A stretch of 27,839 nt of DNA from Fervidobacterium sp. (GCA_003526765.1 DPXZ01000124.1:1-27839); one strand, 5' to 3'. Counted from the first letter of the stretch, positions 16,019 through 24,747 are shown. Notes: a model not told the origin generated them from the letters alone. A program made the numbers and translations.

Positions 16019-17419
16019 TCATTCATTGGGTAATTGCACGGTGACTCTTGTCCATTTTCCCTCTTCAGACTCAACACTAATACTTCCATTATGCATCTCA
16101 ACTATCTCTTTCACAATTGCAAGTCCCAATCCAGTACCGGGAATTGAGTAGGTTAGGTCACTATCAACGCGATAAAATTTATCGAATATTTTATCTATTT
16201 TATCGGCTGGTATACCTATGCCATTGTCTTCGACTATTATCTTTACAAAGTCTCCATCATTTTCAATAGCTATCTTTGCAACTCTCTCTTCTTTACTTTT
16301 ATCAGAGAATTTTATCGAATTGGTCAATAAATTCGTTATAACTTGTTCAATTCTTTTTCTATCACAATTGATTTTCAAGTCTTGATCAAAGTTGAATTCT
16401 ATTTTCACATCGTATTGAGACGCAAGGTGATTAACTGTGAGAATGGAATCGTTTATTACATCGTGTATGTTGGTGGGTTCCTTCACGATTTTTAGTGTAT
16501 GCGATTCAAGTTGTGAAAAGTCGAGTAAATCATTTAGTATGCCTTCCAATTTCAACGATTGGTTGTAGATCGTTTCTGAGAATTCTTTGATCTCGTCTTG
16601 CGTCATCGGAACATTTACGATCGTTTCTGTGTAGGCTTTGATTGCGGTTAAAGGTGTTCTAAGTTCATGAGATATGTTTGCGATGAAGTTGGTCTTTATC
16701 TTGTCAACCTCTCTTAGTTTCTGAACTTCTTTTTCAGATGTAATGTTTCTAACAGTTACAAGAATTCTTTCTTCTCCTTGTAGCTGAATCTTTTTTACCG
16801 ACATGCTGAAAAATGCGTTTGGTAACTCTATTTCGAAAAACTCTTCGTTACTATCGATTTTTGCCTCTATTTCTCGAAGTATGTCCGGGTAGTTCTTAAT
16901 TATCTCGGAACTCTTGACGTTTTGAAATTCTATCTCACCTTTGTAAAAAACTATGATGCCATCACTGGAAAGATTGAGTACCGTCTCAGAATATTCCCTA
17001 GCATTATCTACAAAATCAAGCAATCTAAGATTTTCCAAAGTTAAACCTGAGAGGTACGAGAGAAGCTGGAGATAGTCGATAACCTCGGCGGTCGGTTCCT
17101 CTGATGTAGTTAAAACAATTACCGACAGTAGCTTTACACCCTTGAAAATTGGAACTAATCCAACATACCAGTTATCTACGGGCAAAAATGTTGGAGACAA
17201 TCGATCTTCCACCCATGGAAGATAGTCTATGAACCATTCCTCGTTTATAATTTGGTCTGCCGGTTCAGCGTAAAAGAGTGATGACTGAACTATAACATTG
17301 AGTGCTTTGTAGTCCACAACTTTTCTCATTATTTCGGCTATAGCTATGTACAGCGATTTTTCGTCGGTTACTTTTGAAATTTCTAGCATGTACTTCGATA
17401 ATAATTGTTGGACCTCCAT
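16019..17419 (-). CDS. Soluble sensor histidine kinase (GAF-like and PAS-like input, HK853-type core)
   Basis: A 466-residue two-component kinase. Residues 1-135 look like a GAF-type sensor, and about 140-230 like a PAS domain. The core then has the H box 'FIANISHELRTPLTAIKAY' with phospho-acceptor His251, the N box near 357-368, the G1 box 'DNGIGIP' (398-404), the F box 'FDKFYRVDS' and the G2 box 'GTGLGLAIVKEI'. The core closely resembles T. maritima HK853 as I recall it. No TM helix is seen, so it should be cytoplasmic. The frame opens at GTG 17428, but that codon overlaps the SD (TAAGGTG, 17428-17434); ATG 17419, 8 nt beyond, is preferred. No response regulator gene is in the window, so it is an orphan kinase. 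Confidence 0.93.
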   Translation of the reverse strand: MEVQQLLSKYMLEISKVTDEKSLYIAIAEIMRKVVDYKALNVIVQSSLFYAEPADQIINEEWFIDYLPWVEDRLSPTFLPVDNWYVGLVPIFKGVKLLSVIVLTTSEEPTAEVIDYLQLLSYLSGLTLENLRLLDFVDNAREYSETVLNLSSDGIIVFYKGEIEFQNVKSSEIIKNYPDILREIEAKIDSNEEFFEIELPNAFFSMSVKKIQLQGEERILVTVRNITSEKEVQKLREVDKIKTNFIANISHELRTPLTAIKAYTETIVNVPMTQDEIKEFSETIYNQSLKLEGILNDLLDFSQLESHTLKIVKEPTNIHDVINDSILTVNHLASQYDVKIEFNFDQDLKINCDRKRIEQVITNLLTNSIKFSDKSKEERVAKIAIENDGDFVKIIVEDNGIGIPADKIDKIFDKFYRVDSDLTYSIPGTGLGLAIVKEIVEMHNGSISVESEEGKWTRVTVQLPNE

Positions 17420-17490
17420 TTTGATCACACCTTATCTGTGGAGTTTGTAGAACCGGAACAATTATGCCAAACCCGAGCCTTGCTATTTTG

Positions 17491-19119
17491 TTACATTCTT
17501 TCAGGTGCGCTTATTCCTATCAAATTCAATCCTTCTGACAATACTCGCCTCACAGCAAACGCCAAATTAAGCCTTGCATTTGACAGTCGCATATTATCTG
17601 TATCTACAATTTTGTTCTCAGCGTAGTATTTGTGGAATAGTGATGCAAGTTTTTCAAGATAATCTGCCAAATAGTGCGGTGAAAGCTTTTCAGTTACCCT
17701 GTCCAATATCTCGTCAAAGAGTGATATCTGCTTTATAATTCGCATCTCACTTTCATTTTCCAGCAATTCTATATTCTCACGGGGTATGAAATTTATACCT
17801 TTCGCTTTTGCGTTTTCAAAGAGGCTTGATATTCTTGCATGTGCGTACTGAACGTAAAATACAGGATTTTCATCTGTCTTCGATTTCGCCAACTCCAAGT
17901 CAAAATTCAGATGTGTATTGACATCAACCATCGCAAAGAAATACCTTGCTGCATCTTTTCCAACTTCGTCGATGAGCTCGTCTAGTGTAACGAACTCACC
18001 AGCTCTAGTGCTCATTTTGACAATTTCATCTCCACGCTTCAATGTCACAAACTGGTGCAGAACAAACATAAGAAAGTCTTCAGGGATGTCAAGAGCCTTC
18101 ATCGCTGCATACATCCTTGGCAAATGACCATGATGATCACTACCAAATATATCCACTGCGATATTGTATCCACGTTTGTATTTCTTGTAATGATACGCTA
18201 TATCTGTCAAGAAGTACGTATAGCTACCGTCGTTTTTGATGAGTACCTTATCGTTGTCATTTACAAAACGAGATGCCCTAAACCAAAGTGCCCCGTCTTC
18301 TTCGTAAACGAGCCCTTTGCTCTCCAGTATTGTGAGAACTTCTTTAACAGTACCATCATTTACTAAGCTGCTTTCCTTAAAGACGTTATCAAACTTTGCT
18401 CCAATCTTCTCAAGCGTTGTATCGAACATCTTTGATATCTCGTTGAGCGCATAACTTTTAAATACGGATTCAACCTCATCGTTCCATATCTTAAAATATT
18501 CATCATTGTGATCCGCTATTACATGTCGCGCAATGTCTACGACGTATTCTCCTTTGTATCCATCTTCCGGTATGGGTTCATCGTAACCGAGAAGTTGATT
18601 GTACCGTGCCCAGACTGATTTTGCCAGCAGCTTAATTTGCCTACCAGCATCGTTCAAGTACATCTCTTTTGTAACTTCCCATCCAGTGAATTTGAACACA
18701 TTTCCCAAAACGTCACCGATAACAACTTGACGTCCATGACCTACCGTGAGTGGCCCTGTCGGATTGGCACTTCCGTATTCCAGCAAAATACTACCATGCT
18801 TTTTGAAATTCCACACACTGTACGGATTTTGTATGAACTTAATCAAAAAATCTCTGTAGAATTCATTTGAAACTTTGAAGTTTATGAATCCTGGCCCAGC
18901 GATCGTGACTTCTTTGAACATGCGATGGCCCGAAAATTTCTCCACAAAATCTTTTGCGATCTCTTTGGGTGGCTTTTTAAAATATTTTACTCCCACAAGT
19001 GCAATGTTGGTTGAAAAATCACCAAATTGCTCTTCAGGTATCTCAACGACAAAATCGTATTCATATCCAAATTCCATGAGATGACTTCTTAATATCCCTA
19101 CAATTTCCTGCCTTATCAT
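17491..19119 (-). CDS. argS: Arginyl-tRNA synthetase
   Basis: Class I aminoacyl-tRNA synthetase that charges tRNA-Arg. The 542-residue protein has an N-terminal ArgRS-specific domain (about 1-80), the HIGH-like motif 'GPLTVGHGR' (122-130), the KMSKS-equivalent KMSTR (368-372) and a C-terminal DALR anticodon-binding domain that starts near 'YVQYAHARI'. GGGAGGT at 19127-19133 lies 7 nt before the ATG and overlaps the engB stop region. The kinase gene follows 71 nt after the stop. Length and motifs are ordinary for the family. Confidence 0.98.
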   Translation of the reverse strand: MIRQEIVGILRSHLMEFGYEYDFVVEIPEEQFGDFSTNIALVGVKYFKKPPKEIAKDFVEKFSGHRMFKEVTIAGPGFINFKVSNEFYRDFLIKFIQNPYSVWNFKKHGSILLEYGSANPTGPLTVGHGRQVVIGDVLGNVFKFTGWEVTKEMYLNDAGRQIKLLAKSVWARYNQLLGYDEPIPEDGYKGEYVVDIARHVIADHNDEYFKIWNDEVESVFKSYALNEISKMFDTTLEKIGAKFDNVFKESSLVNDGTVKEVLTILESKGLVYEEDGALWFRASRFVNDNDKVLIKNDGSYTYFLTDIAYHYKKYKRGYNIAVDIFGSDHHGHLPRMYAAMKALDIPEDFLMFVLHQFVTLKRGDEIVKMSTRAGEFVTLDELIDEVGKDAARYFFAMVDVNTHLNFDLELAKSKTDENPVFYVQYAHARISSLFENAKAKGINFIPRENIELLENESEMRIIKQISLFDEILDRVTEKLSPHYLADYLEKLASLFHKYYAENKIVDTDNMRLSNARLNLAFAVRRVLSEGLNLIGISAPERM

Positions 19120-19122
19120 TGC

Positions 19123-19731
19123 TCAGACCTCCCGCATGCTCTCATTTATAAGATTCCATATCAAATCTACACCTTCCTTAGAGATAGAAGAACAAGGTAT
19201 TATTTTTTTGATACCGTAATCTGCGAGAACGTTTTCATAGTACTTGTATTGTTTTGCCTTCTCAGAGTTACTTAACTTATCGACTTTTGTTAGCAAAATT
19301 ACAGGTGATATACCAAGCATTTGTGTCCATTCAAGAAGTTGCTCGTCAGATTCCATCAGTTCATGTCTTGAATCTATCAGTGAGAATAGAATTCTCATGT
19401 TCCAATTTCGTTCTTCAAAGTATCTATCAATTACTTTTCTCCATTCTTCTCTGTCTTTCTTAGATGCGCGTGCGTAACCGTATCCGGGCAGATCAACAAA
19501 ATAGAACTTGTTGTCGATAAGAAAGTAATTTATGCTCCTCGTCTTACCGGGATTCTTGCTGACATATGCAACCTTTTTACCAAGAATTGCATTGAGCAAA
19601 CTCGATTTACCGACGTTGGACCTTCCCACAAATGCAAACTCACCGTTCAAAGAAGGTGGAAACTCATCATTCAACTTTGCTATTACTTTTTCTAACTTTA
19701 CGCTTTCTATTTTCGATGGGTTTATCGTCAC
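19123..19731 (-). CDS. engB: Ribosome biogenesis GTPase EngB (YsxC/YihA)
   Basis: A 202-residue Era-like GTPase needed for late assembly of the 50S subunit. G motifs are complete: G1 GRSNVGKS (36-43), G2 Thr in 'GKTRSIN' (62-68), G3 DLPG (80-83), G4 TKVD (148-151) and G5 'SSIS' (181-184). The start is GTG at 19731, with GGAGGTG (19739-19745) 7 nt upstream. The gene overlaps the 3' end of lon by 65 nt, a long overlap, and is separated from argS by only 3 nt. lon followed by engB is a widespread gene order in bacteria. Confidence 0.97.
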   Translation of the reverse strand: MTINPSKIESVKLEKVIAKLNDEFPPSLNGEFAFVGRSNVGKSSLLNAILGKKVAYVSKNPGKTRSINYFLIDNKFYFVDLPGYGYARASKKDREEWRKVIDRYFEERNWNMRILFSLIDSRHELMESDEQLLEWTQMLGISPVILLTKVDKLSNSEKAKQYKYYENVLADYGIKKIIPCSSISKEGVDLIWNLINESMREV

Positions 19732-22183
19732 ACAAAGCCACCTCCAACACTTCCTCTATTGTTTCAACGAAAGTGAATTTCATCTTCTCCCGTACTTCTT
19801 TTGGTACTTCATCTATATCTACTCTGTTCTTTGATGGTAGAATAACGTGGTTGATTCCCTTTCTGTAGGCGGCAATTACCTTTTCCTTAATACCACCAAC
19901 AGGAAGTACCCTTCCTCTCAACGTGATCTCGCCAGTCATTGCTATATCATTTCTGATTGGAAGTTCTTTTACAACTGAAATCAATGCGGTAGTGATAGTT
20001 ATTCCAGCGCTCGGACCATCTTTCGGTACCGCACCTTCTGGTACATGTATGTGAATATCGTTTTTGGCAAATTTCTCCGTATATTCATCACCACAGAGCT
20101 TTCTTGCCAAACTCAGTGCGATCCTGACGGATTCTTTCATTACATCACCGAGTTGACCCGTTATGATTAATCCACCATTACCGGGTACCAATGAGCTTTC
20201 GATGTACAATGTGGTCCCACCATTTGGCGTCCAAGCTAATCCTGTAGCAACTCCAACGATTGGTTTTTCTAATTTGTCTTCCTCACGTATTTTGGCATGG
20301 CCCAAGTATTCTTCGACTTTTTCGGGTGTTATAACTACAGTCTTTCCAGTCTTTGTGAATTCTAACGTTGCCTTTCTCGCCAAGCTTCTCAACTGTCTTT
20401 CCAATTCACGTACACCAGGTTCCAATGTGTATTCATCTATGATCTTCTTTATCGCAGCATCTTTGAATGTGTATATACGTTCTTTAGATCCCACAAATTC
20501 CGAGTCGATCTTTGGGATTATGTAGTCTTTCGCTATGTGGAATTTCTCTACGTCCGTGTAACTGGAGATTTCTATAACTTCCATCCTGTCACGTAAGGCA
20601 GGAGGGATTGTGTGCAATACATTTGCCGTAGTTATGAAGAGCACCTCAGACAGATCGTATGGAAGCTCTATGTAATAGTCAACAAATTCTTTGTTCTGTT
20701 CTGGATCGAGCACTTCCAGTAATGCAGAGGCTGGATCTCCTTGAAAACTGATGCCCATTTTATCCACCTCATCGAGGAGTATAACTGGATTCTTGACTTG
20801 CAGTTTCTTAATCAGTTGAATGATTCTTCCAGGTAGTGCTCCCACGTATGTTCTTCTGTGCCCTCTGATTTCAGCTTCGTCTCGGAGTCCGCCAAGCGAC
20901 ATCCTACCAAATTTCCTGTTCATTGCTCGAGCAATCGATTTTGCAAGCGAGGTCTTACCGACGCCCGGAGGTCCCGAGAAACAGATTATCGGGGCTTTTG
21001 CATTATCCGAAAGCTTCCTGGTTGCGAGATATTCAAGGATCCGTTTTTTCGGTTCTTCCAATCCATAGTGATCACTTTCCAGTATTTTCTCTGCATAATC
21101 TATATCTATTGTATCTTCCGTCTTTTCATACCAAGGCAATTCAAGTATCCAATCCAAATAGGTTCTCACGACGCTTGCCTCAGGTGCATAAGGTGACATC
21201 TTTTCTAATCGACTCAATTCCGAACGGGCCTTTTCTTTCACATGTTCCGGATAATTTCCATTCTCGATCTTTTCTCTAAGTTCTTTTATCTCTACGTCGT
21301 CTTCACCGCCGAGCTCGTCGCGTATGACCCTTAACTTTTCTCGTAGATAGTATTCTCTCTGGCTCTTCTCTATTCGCTCTTTAACCTTTTGATCAAGCTG
21401 TTGTTCTATCTCCAAAAGTTCAGTTTCTCGCACAAGTATATCCAGTATTTTTTCCAACCTTGCTGCAGGGTGAACGATCTCGAGTAATTCTTGCTTTTCT
21501 TCTATCGTTCCAGGGCATAACGATGCGGCAATATCTGCAAAGACATCTGCATTATCAACATCTTCAAGTAGCATGAGCGTCTCTGGCGGAATTTTCCGCG
21601 AATATTGGACGTACTTACTCAGTTCTTCCTTTACCATCCTCATTAGAGCGATGAGCTGTTTCGATTTACCGTACCTTGCTTTCAGTATCTGTACTTCAAA
21701 TTTGAAGAACTTGTCACCAACATTCTTCAGAAACTTGGCTCGTGCAATGCCCTCAACCAAAACCTTGAATGTATCGTCCGGTAATTTTCCCACTTGTATG
21801 ATCCTTACGATGGTTCCAACCTTATAAAGATCTTTTTCCGTTGGATTTTCTACAGTTGGATCTTTCTGATTAACCACAAAAACGAGTTGATTAGTCTTTT
21901 CCATGGCCTCTTCTAAAGCCATCAAGGAGCCTTCCCTACCAACGTAAAATGGAACTACTGTATTTGGGAAGATCACCATGTTACTGCGCATCGCTATGGC
22001 AGGTAGTTCATTTGGTATCGATATCCGTTCTTCTCTGTTCTTTTTTGCTTCTTTCTCCAATCTACTAAATTTGGTCTTTGAATTCTTAGCATCAACCTTT
22101 TCTGGAGATTTCACAGATTCGTTGATCACATCAGCTTTATTTGAACTCTTCTTATTCGATTCCTTATTCGATTTTCTTGGCAA
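19667..22183 (-). CDS. lon: ATP-dependent protease Lon
   Basis: A homohexameric AAA+ serine protease that degrades damaged and regulatory proteins. Starting at TTG 22183 it has 838 residues: a Lys/Ser/Asn-rich leader of about 55 residues, the LonB/LAN substrate domain, the AAA+ module with Walker A GPPGVGKT (404-411) and Walker B 'ILLDEVDK', and the protease domain with Ser725 in 'KDGPSAG' and Lys766 in 'GGIKEK' (the Ser-Lys dyad). The frame stays open to 22267 inside tsaE, but GGGAGGTG at 22192-22199 sits 8 nt before the TTG, while the upstream ATG codons lack a good SD. It overlaps tsaE by 20 nt. The polar leader is unusual and partly built from a 12-bp tandem repeat. Confidence 0.96.
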   Translation of the reverse strand: MPRKSNKESNKKSSNKADVINESVKSPEKVDAKNSKTKFSRLEKEAKKNREERISIPNELPAIAMRSNMVIFPNTVVPFYVGREGSLMALEEAMEKTNQLVFVVNQKDPTVENPTEKDLYKVGTIVRIIQVGKLPDDTFKVLVEGIARAKFLKNVGDKFFKFEVQILKARYGKSKQLIALMRMVKEELSKYVQYSRKIPPETLMLLEDVDNADVFADIAASLCPGTIEEKQELLEIVHPAARLEKILDILVRETELLEIEQQLDQKVKERIEKSQREYYLREKLRVIRDELGGEDDVEIKELREKIENGNYPEHVKEKARSELSRLEKMSPYAPEASVVRTYLDWILELPWYEKTEDTIDIDYAEKILESDHYGLEEPKKRILEYLATRKLSDNAKAPIICFSGPPGVGKTSLAKSIARAMNRKFGRMSLGGLRDEAEIRGHRRTYVGALPGRIIQLIKKLQVKNPVILLDEVDKMGISFQGDPASALLEVLDPEQNKEFVDYYIELPYDLSEVLFITTANVLHTIPPALRDRMEVIEISSYTDVEKFHIAKDYIIPKIDSEFVGSKERIYTFKDAAIKKIIDEYTLEPGVRELERQLRSLARKATLEFTKTGKTVVITPEKVEEYLGHAKIREEDKLEKPIVGVATGLAWTPNGGTTLYIESSLVPGNGGLIITGQLGDVMKESVRIALSLARKLCGDEYTEKFAKNDIHIHVPEGAVPKDGPSAGITITTALISVVKELPIRNDIAMTGEITLRGRVLPVGGIKEKVIAAYRKGINHVILPSKNRVDIDEVPKEVREKMKFTFVETIEEVLEVALCDDKPIENRKRKVRKSNSKVE
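22151..22174 (-). repeat. 12-bp tandem duplication at the tsaE stop and lon leader
   Basis: CTTATTCGATT(C/T) on the + strand occurs at 22151-22162 and 22163-22174, with 11 of 12 bases equal. On the minus strand it duplicates the last tsaE residues and its TAA in the same frame, and it adds a Ser-Asn-Lys-Glu unit to the Lon leader. Confidence 0.9.
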
Positions 22184-22658
22184 TTTCCAAGCACCTCCCA
22201 ATTCGCTCGAGTACATCCTTTCTTGCACAAATTGATAATTTTCTGTGGGATTCATCAACGTGCTCAAAGTAGACGCTTATTACCTCATTTTTGAAGAACT
22301 CCTTCAATCTTTCTCCCCACTCTATGATGAATATACCATCTTCATCTTCCAATTCATTTTCCAGGATTTGAAATGTCTCGTCAATACTTCCCAACCTGTA
22401 TGCATCTATGTGAAAGACAGTTTTACTACATACGTAAACATTCATGAGTGTAAACGTTGGACTTGTGACAACAACTGGGTCGCACCCAAGGCCTTTGACA
22501 ATTCCTCTTGTAAATGTGGTTTTGCCTGAACCTATCTCACCAGATAGGATAATGATATCACCTTCGCTCAGACCATTCGCTATCATCTCACCAGTCTGAG
22601 TAAGTTCTTCTTGATTCAAGATACCTAAATCGATACACAATTCATTTCCTTTTTCCAC
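22164..22658 (-). CDS. tsaE: tRNA t6A biosynthesis ATPase TsaE
   Basis: A 164-residue P-loop ATPase that works with TsaB and TsaD to make N6-threonylcarbamoyladenosine at position 37 of ANN-decoding tRNAs. Motifs: Walker A GEIGSGKT (40-47), 'SPTFTLMN' (66-73), 'HIDAYRL' (83-89) and 'IIEWGER' (111-117), all family hallmarks. The start is GTG; AGGAGG (22669-22674) lies about 10 nt upstream. The stop falls in a tandem duplication that repeats the stop codon, and the C-terminal coding region holds the SD and start of lon. tsaB and tsaD are not in the window. Confidence 0.96.
   Translation of the reverse strand: MEKGNELCIDLGILNQEELTQTGEMIANGLSEGDIIILSGEIGSGKTTFTRGIVKGLGCDPVVVTSPTFTLMNVYVCSKTVFHIDAYRLGSIDETFQILENELEDEDGIFIIEWGERLKEFFKNEVISVYFEHVDESHRKLSICARKDVLERIGRCLEIAKKIE
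22192..22199 (-). promoter_or_regulatory. Ribosome binding site that points to a TTG start for lon
   Basis: GGGAGGTG on the minus strand lies inside the tsaE coding region, 8 nt upstream of the in-frame TTG at 22183. The longer reading with ATG at 22267 or 22216 would start before this SD. Confidence 0.65.
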
Positions 22659-22731
22659 CTGTTGCCTTCCTCCTACTTAGTGATATCTTATCTTTTATAA
22701 CATTTCAATAGCATAATATGACTTAATGCCA

Positions 22732-22953
22732 TCATTTAAAAAATCTGCTTATCAGATTTAGAACCACTGTAAAGATGACACTCAAGATGATCATCGTAGT
22801 TATTGGAAAAATGAAAACAAAATCTTTTCGCCTAATGACGATATCGCCAGGCAACCACTTAAAATTACTCATCCTCGATATCAGTAACATCATCAAGCCC
22901 ATTATAATAGTCATTACGCCGACCATGATCAATAATCTTCCAATTTCCCGCAT
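22732..22953 (-). CDS. DUF2905 family small membrane protein
   Basis: A 73-residue protein with two TM helices (about 5-25 and 45-68) joined by a short loop with 'WLPGDIVIRRKDF', the signature of the DUF2905 family. The function is unknown. The frame extends upstream to 23037, but that part is a shadow of the preceding gene; AAGGAGGGAG at 22957-22966 is right before the ATG at 22953, which fixes the start. It overlaps the 3' end of the ricT-like gene by 89 nt, and the tsaE start is 73 nt downstream. DUF2905 genes often lie near DNA repair or tRNA-modification genes in bacteria, but that gives no clear role. Confidence 0.88.
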   Translation of the reverse strand: MREIGRLLIMVGVMTIIMGLMMLLISRMSNFKWLPGDIVIRRKDFVFIFPITTMIILSVIFTVVLNLISRFFK

Positions 22954-23761
22954 TTTCTCCCTCCTTAAAGTATGAGAAAGGAAGTGCGACCATTTCACCA
23001 TCATCTGTTTGCAACGTAACTCGAGAAAGGAATACATTCACCGTAATCACTTTAGCTATCTTCCCGTCGTAATAGATAGTGGAACCTTCATCCGGTATAT
23101 TCTCAAGTGCGTCGACGTAGAAATCGTGTTCGTACATCAAGCAGCATAACAATCTACCACATGGCCCAGTTATCTTCGAAGTATTTATCATCATCTGCTG
23201 GCGTTTTGCATGTTTCAATGTAATGCTGTCGAAGTCTCTTAGAAAATACGAGCAACAGCTCTTCATACCACAGAGGCCAAGCCCCTTTATGAATTTCATT
23301 TCATCCCTGACACCAACTTGCCTAAGTTCGATTCTTGTTTTGAACTCCTTAGCTATGTCTTTCACCAACTCACGAAAATCCACGCGTGTTTTTGAACTAA
23401 AGTAAATCACCAATTTGCTTCTATCAAATATATACTTCGACTGCAGTACTTTCATCGGTAATTTGTGTTTTTTCACAAGTTCTACCGTTACTGTTCTCGC
23501 TTTTGATGCGATTGCTTCATTTTCTTCGATAATTCTAAGATCTTCTTCAGTTGCTTTTCGAATTATCGGTCTAATTTCATAGTCTACATCATCTATACTG
23601 ACATCTTTTGGCCCCAATAAAACTTTACCATAGTCTGTTCCAAACTCACTCAGAATTATTGCATAATCACCGTATACAAACTTTTCTCCATTATCAGCAT
23701 AGTACACTATCTTTCCCATTGGCATAAGTTCGATACCATAAACAGTTGCTTGAAAACTCAT
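22865..23761 (-). CDS. ricT: PSP1 domain protein, RicT/YaaT-like
   Basis: A 298-residue cytoplasmic protein of the PSP1 family. It has the characteristic cysteine-rich segments 'GLGLCGMKSCCSYF' (160-173; Cys164, 169, 170) and 'GPCGRLLCCLMYE' (199-211; Cys201, 206, 207). In Bacillus subtilis RicT, such cysteines help bind Fe-S clusters in the RicA-RicF-RicT complex that affects RNase Y and development; whether that holds here is unknown because no ricA or ricF is visible. The start ATG overlaps the stop of the clamp-loader gene (ATGA), and AAGAGGTGAG precedes it. The pairing of a delta-prime-like gene with a PSP1 gene (holB-yaaT) is widely conserved. Confidence 0.9.
   Translation of the reverse strand: MSFQATVYGIELMPMGKIVYYADNGEKFVYGDYAIILSEFGTDYGKVLLGPKDVSIDDVDYEIRPIIRKATEEDLRIIEENEAIASKARTVTVELVKKHKLPMKVLQSKYIFDRSKLVIYFSSKTRVDFRELVKDIAKEFKTRIELRQVGVRDEMKFIKGLGLCGMKSCCSYFLRDFDSITLKHAKRQQMMINTSKITGPCGRLLCCLMYEHDFYVDALENIPDEGSTIYYDGKIAKVITVNVFLSRVTLQTDDGEMVALPFSYFKEGENAGNWKIIDHGRRNDYYNGLDDVTDIEDE
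22957..22966 (-). promoter_or_regulatory. Ribosome binding site inside the ricT-like gene that fixes the DUF2905 start
   Basis: AAGGAGGGAG on the minus strand lies a few nt before ATG 22953 and is embedded in the coding end of the PSP1 gene. Confidence 0.7.
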
Positions 23762-24573
23762 TGTTTCTCACCTCTTAATCCCAAAAGTAGTGTGTAGTAA
23801 GTAAGTACGTAGTTGAAATTTGCCAACTTACTCCTTTGAATTTCGTCGCATATCTTCAGGTATTCTATCTTCTTCTCAATTTGTAAATCTTTATTAGTAA
23901 ATATCATCCAAGCAACAACTTTGGTCAAGTTCTTTAAGAAACGAAAATCGTTTATCTTAGAGACCCTTGAGATAAACTTGACGTACTCTGCAATGTCTTT
24001 TTGCAGATATTCGTCGATCATTGCCTTTATACTCATGACCTGATTGAGTACATCTTCAGAGTCTGCTACCTCATCTTCAGCAAGTATCTGATAATCGTGA
24101 GATAAAATTCTGTCTTCGAATTCTGCATCCCAAAAGACGAGGTATCTTTCAAAGTCGTTTAATTTATCGCTCTGTGGGACAAATTTTAGAAAACGCTTTT
24201 GAACCCTGCTTCTGATGGTTGGAAGTAACGAGTTCCAACGAGTGGTTATCAAGAGTATAATTGCGTAATGTGGCGGTTCTTCCAAAGTCTTCAGAAACGC
24301 ATTTGCAGCCTCTTGAGTCATCTTGTCCGCTTCGTAAACCAATATCAACTTGTATTCACCTTGAGGTGCGAAATCAAGAAAATCGATGATCCTTCGTATC
24401 TCTTCTATTCCGATATTGTTTTCTGGCTTAATGATCAGTAAGTCTTGTAAATTGTTGACATCTATGATGCTTGATAAGATCCTCTCAACGTATGATATAC
24501 TGTGTGAGACAATGCAAAAAGAATTACCAGGCTCCAAATTTAACCCATCTGCATTTTCTACATTTATTTGCAA
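23758..24573 (-). CDS. holB: DNA polymerase III delta-prime-like clamp-loader subunit
   Basis: A 271-residue protein of the gamma/delta-prime family. It has the AAA+ features 'KLILVYEADKMTQEAANAFLKTLEEPP' (Walker B and sensor region, about residues 74-100) and 'LPTIRSRVQKR' in the place of the SRC motif, here S-R-V. The P-loop is absent: the region where GxxGxGK is expected reads 'GNSFCIVSHS'. That fits a delta-prime (non-ATPase stator) or a related protein, not gamma/tau. The start is TTG, with GGAGGTG 5 nt upstream (24579-24585). It is the first gene of the minus-strand cluster; a promoter with TATAAT lies about 65 nt upstream. The C-terminal collar domain is divergent, so the exact subunit role is tentative. 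Confidence 0.85.
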   Translation of the reverse strand: MQINVENADGLNLEPGNSFCIVSHSISYVERILSSIIDVNNLQDLLIIKPENNIGIEEIRRIIDFLDFAPQGEYKLILVYEADKMTQEAANAFLKTLEEPPHYAIILLITTRWNSLLPTIRSRVQKRFLKFVPQSDKLNDFERYLVFWDAEFEDRILSHDYQILAEDEVADSEDVLNQVMSIKAMIDEYLQKDIAEYVKFISRVSKINDFRFLKNLTKVVAWMIFTNKDLQIEKKIEYLKICDEIQRSKLANFNYVLTYYTLLLGLRGEKQ

Positions 24574-24640
24574 TGAGACACCTCCATAAAGCTCAAATGT
24601 CCATTATTATGATAAAACCACACTGCTTTCCATTCTTTTT

Positions 24641-24669
24641 ATTATATCACATGTTCGACGATTTGACAG
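24641..24669 (-). promoter_or_regulatory. Promoter of the minus-strand holB-to-fliD cluster
   Basis: On the minus strand a -10 TATAAT (24641-24646) has an extended TG one base upstream, and CTGTCA (24664-24669) lies 17 bp further as a -35 (4 of 6 matches). It runs back to back with the polyprenyl synthase promoter. Confidence 0.55.
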
Positions 24670-24682
24670 TATGTGGTATAAT
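24654..24682 (+). promoter_or_regulatory. Extended -10 promoter of the polyprenyl synthase gene
   Basis: TGGTATAAT (24674-24682) is a perfect extended -10. The -35 position (24654-24659, TTCGAC) is weak. TTGACA at 24663 is too close (8-bp spacer) to act with it. The 174-bp gap 24574-24747 holds these two divergent promoters and no gene. Confidence 0.55.
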
Positions 24683-24747
24683 TCCTTTATGCCAACTCCA
24701 TGTGATTCAAATGCCGTAAAGTAAATCGAGGAAAGGAGAACAAACAA

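Noticed and set aside
22954..23037. 28-codon upstream extension of the DUF2905 reading frame
   Set aside because: A strong SD sits just before ATG 22953, and the extension is only a shadow of the overlapping PSP1 gene.
24663..24668. Consensus TTGACA as -35 for the polyprenyl synthase gene
   Set aside because: It lies only 8 bp from the TATAAT; a working spacer is about 16-18 bp.
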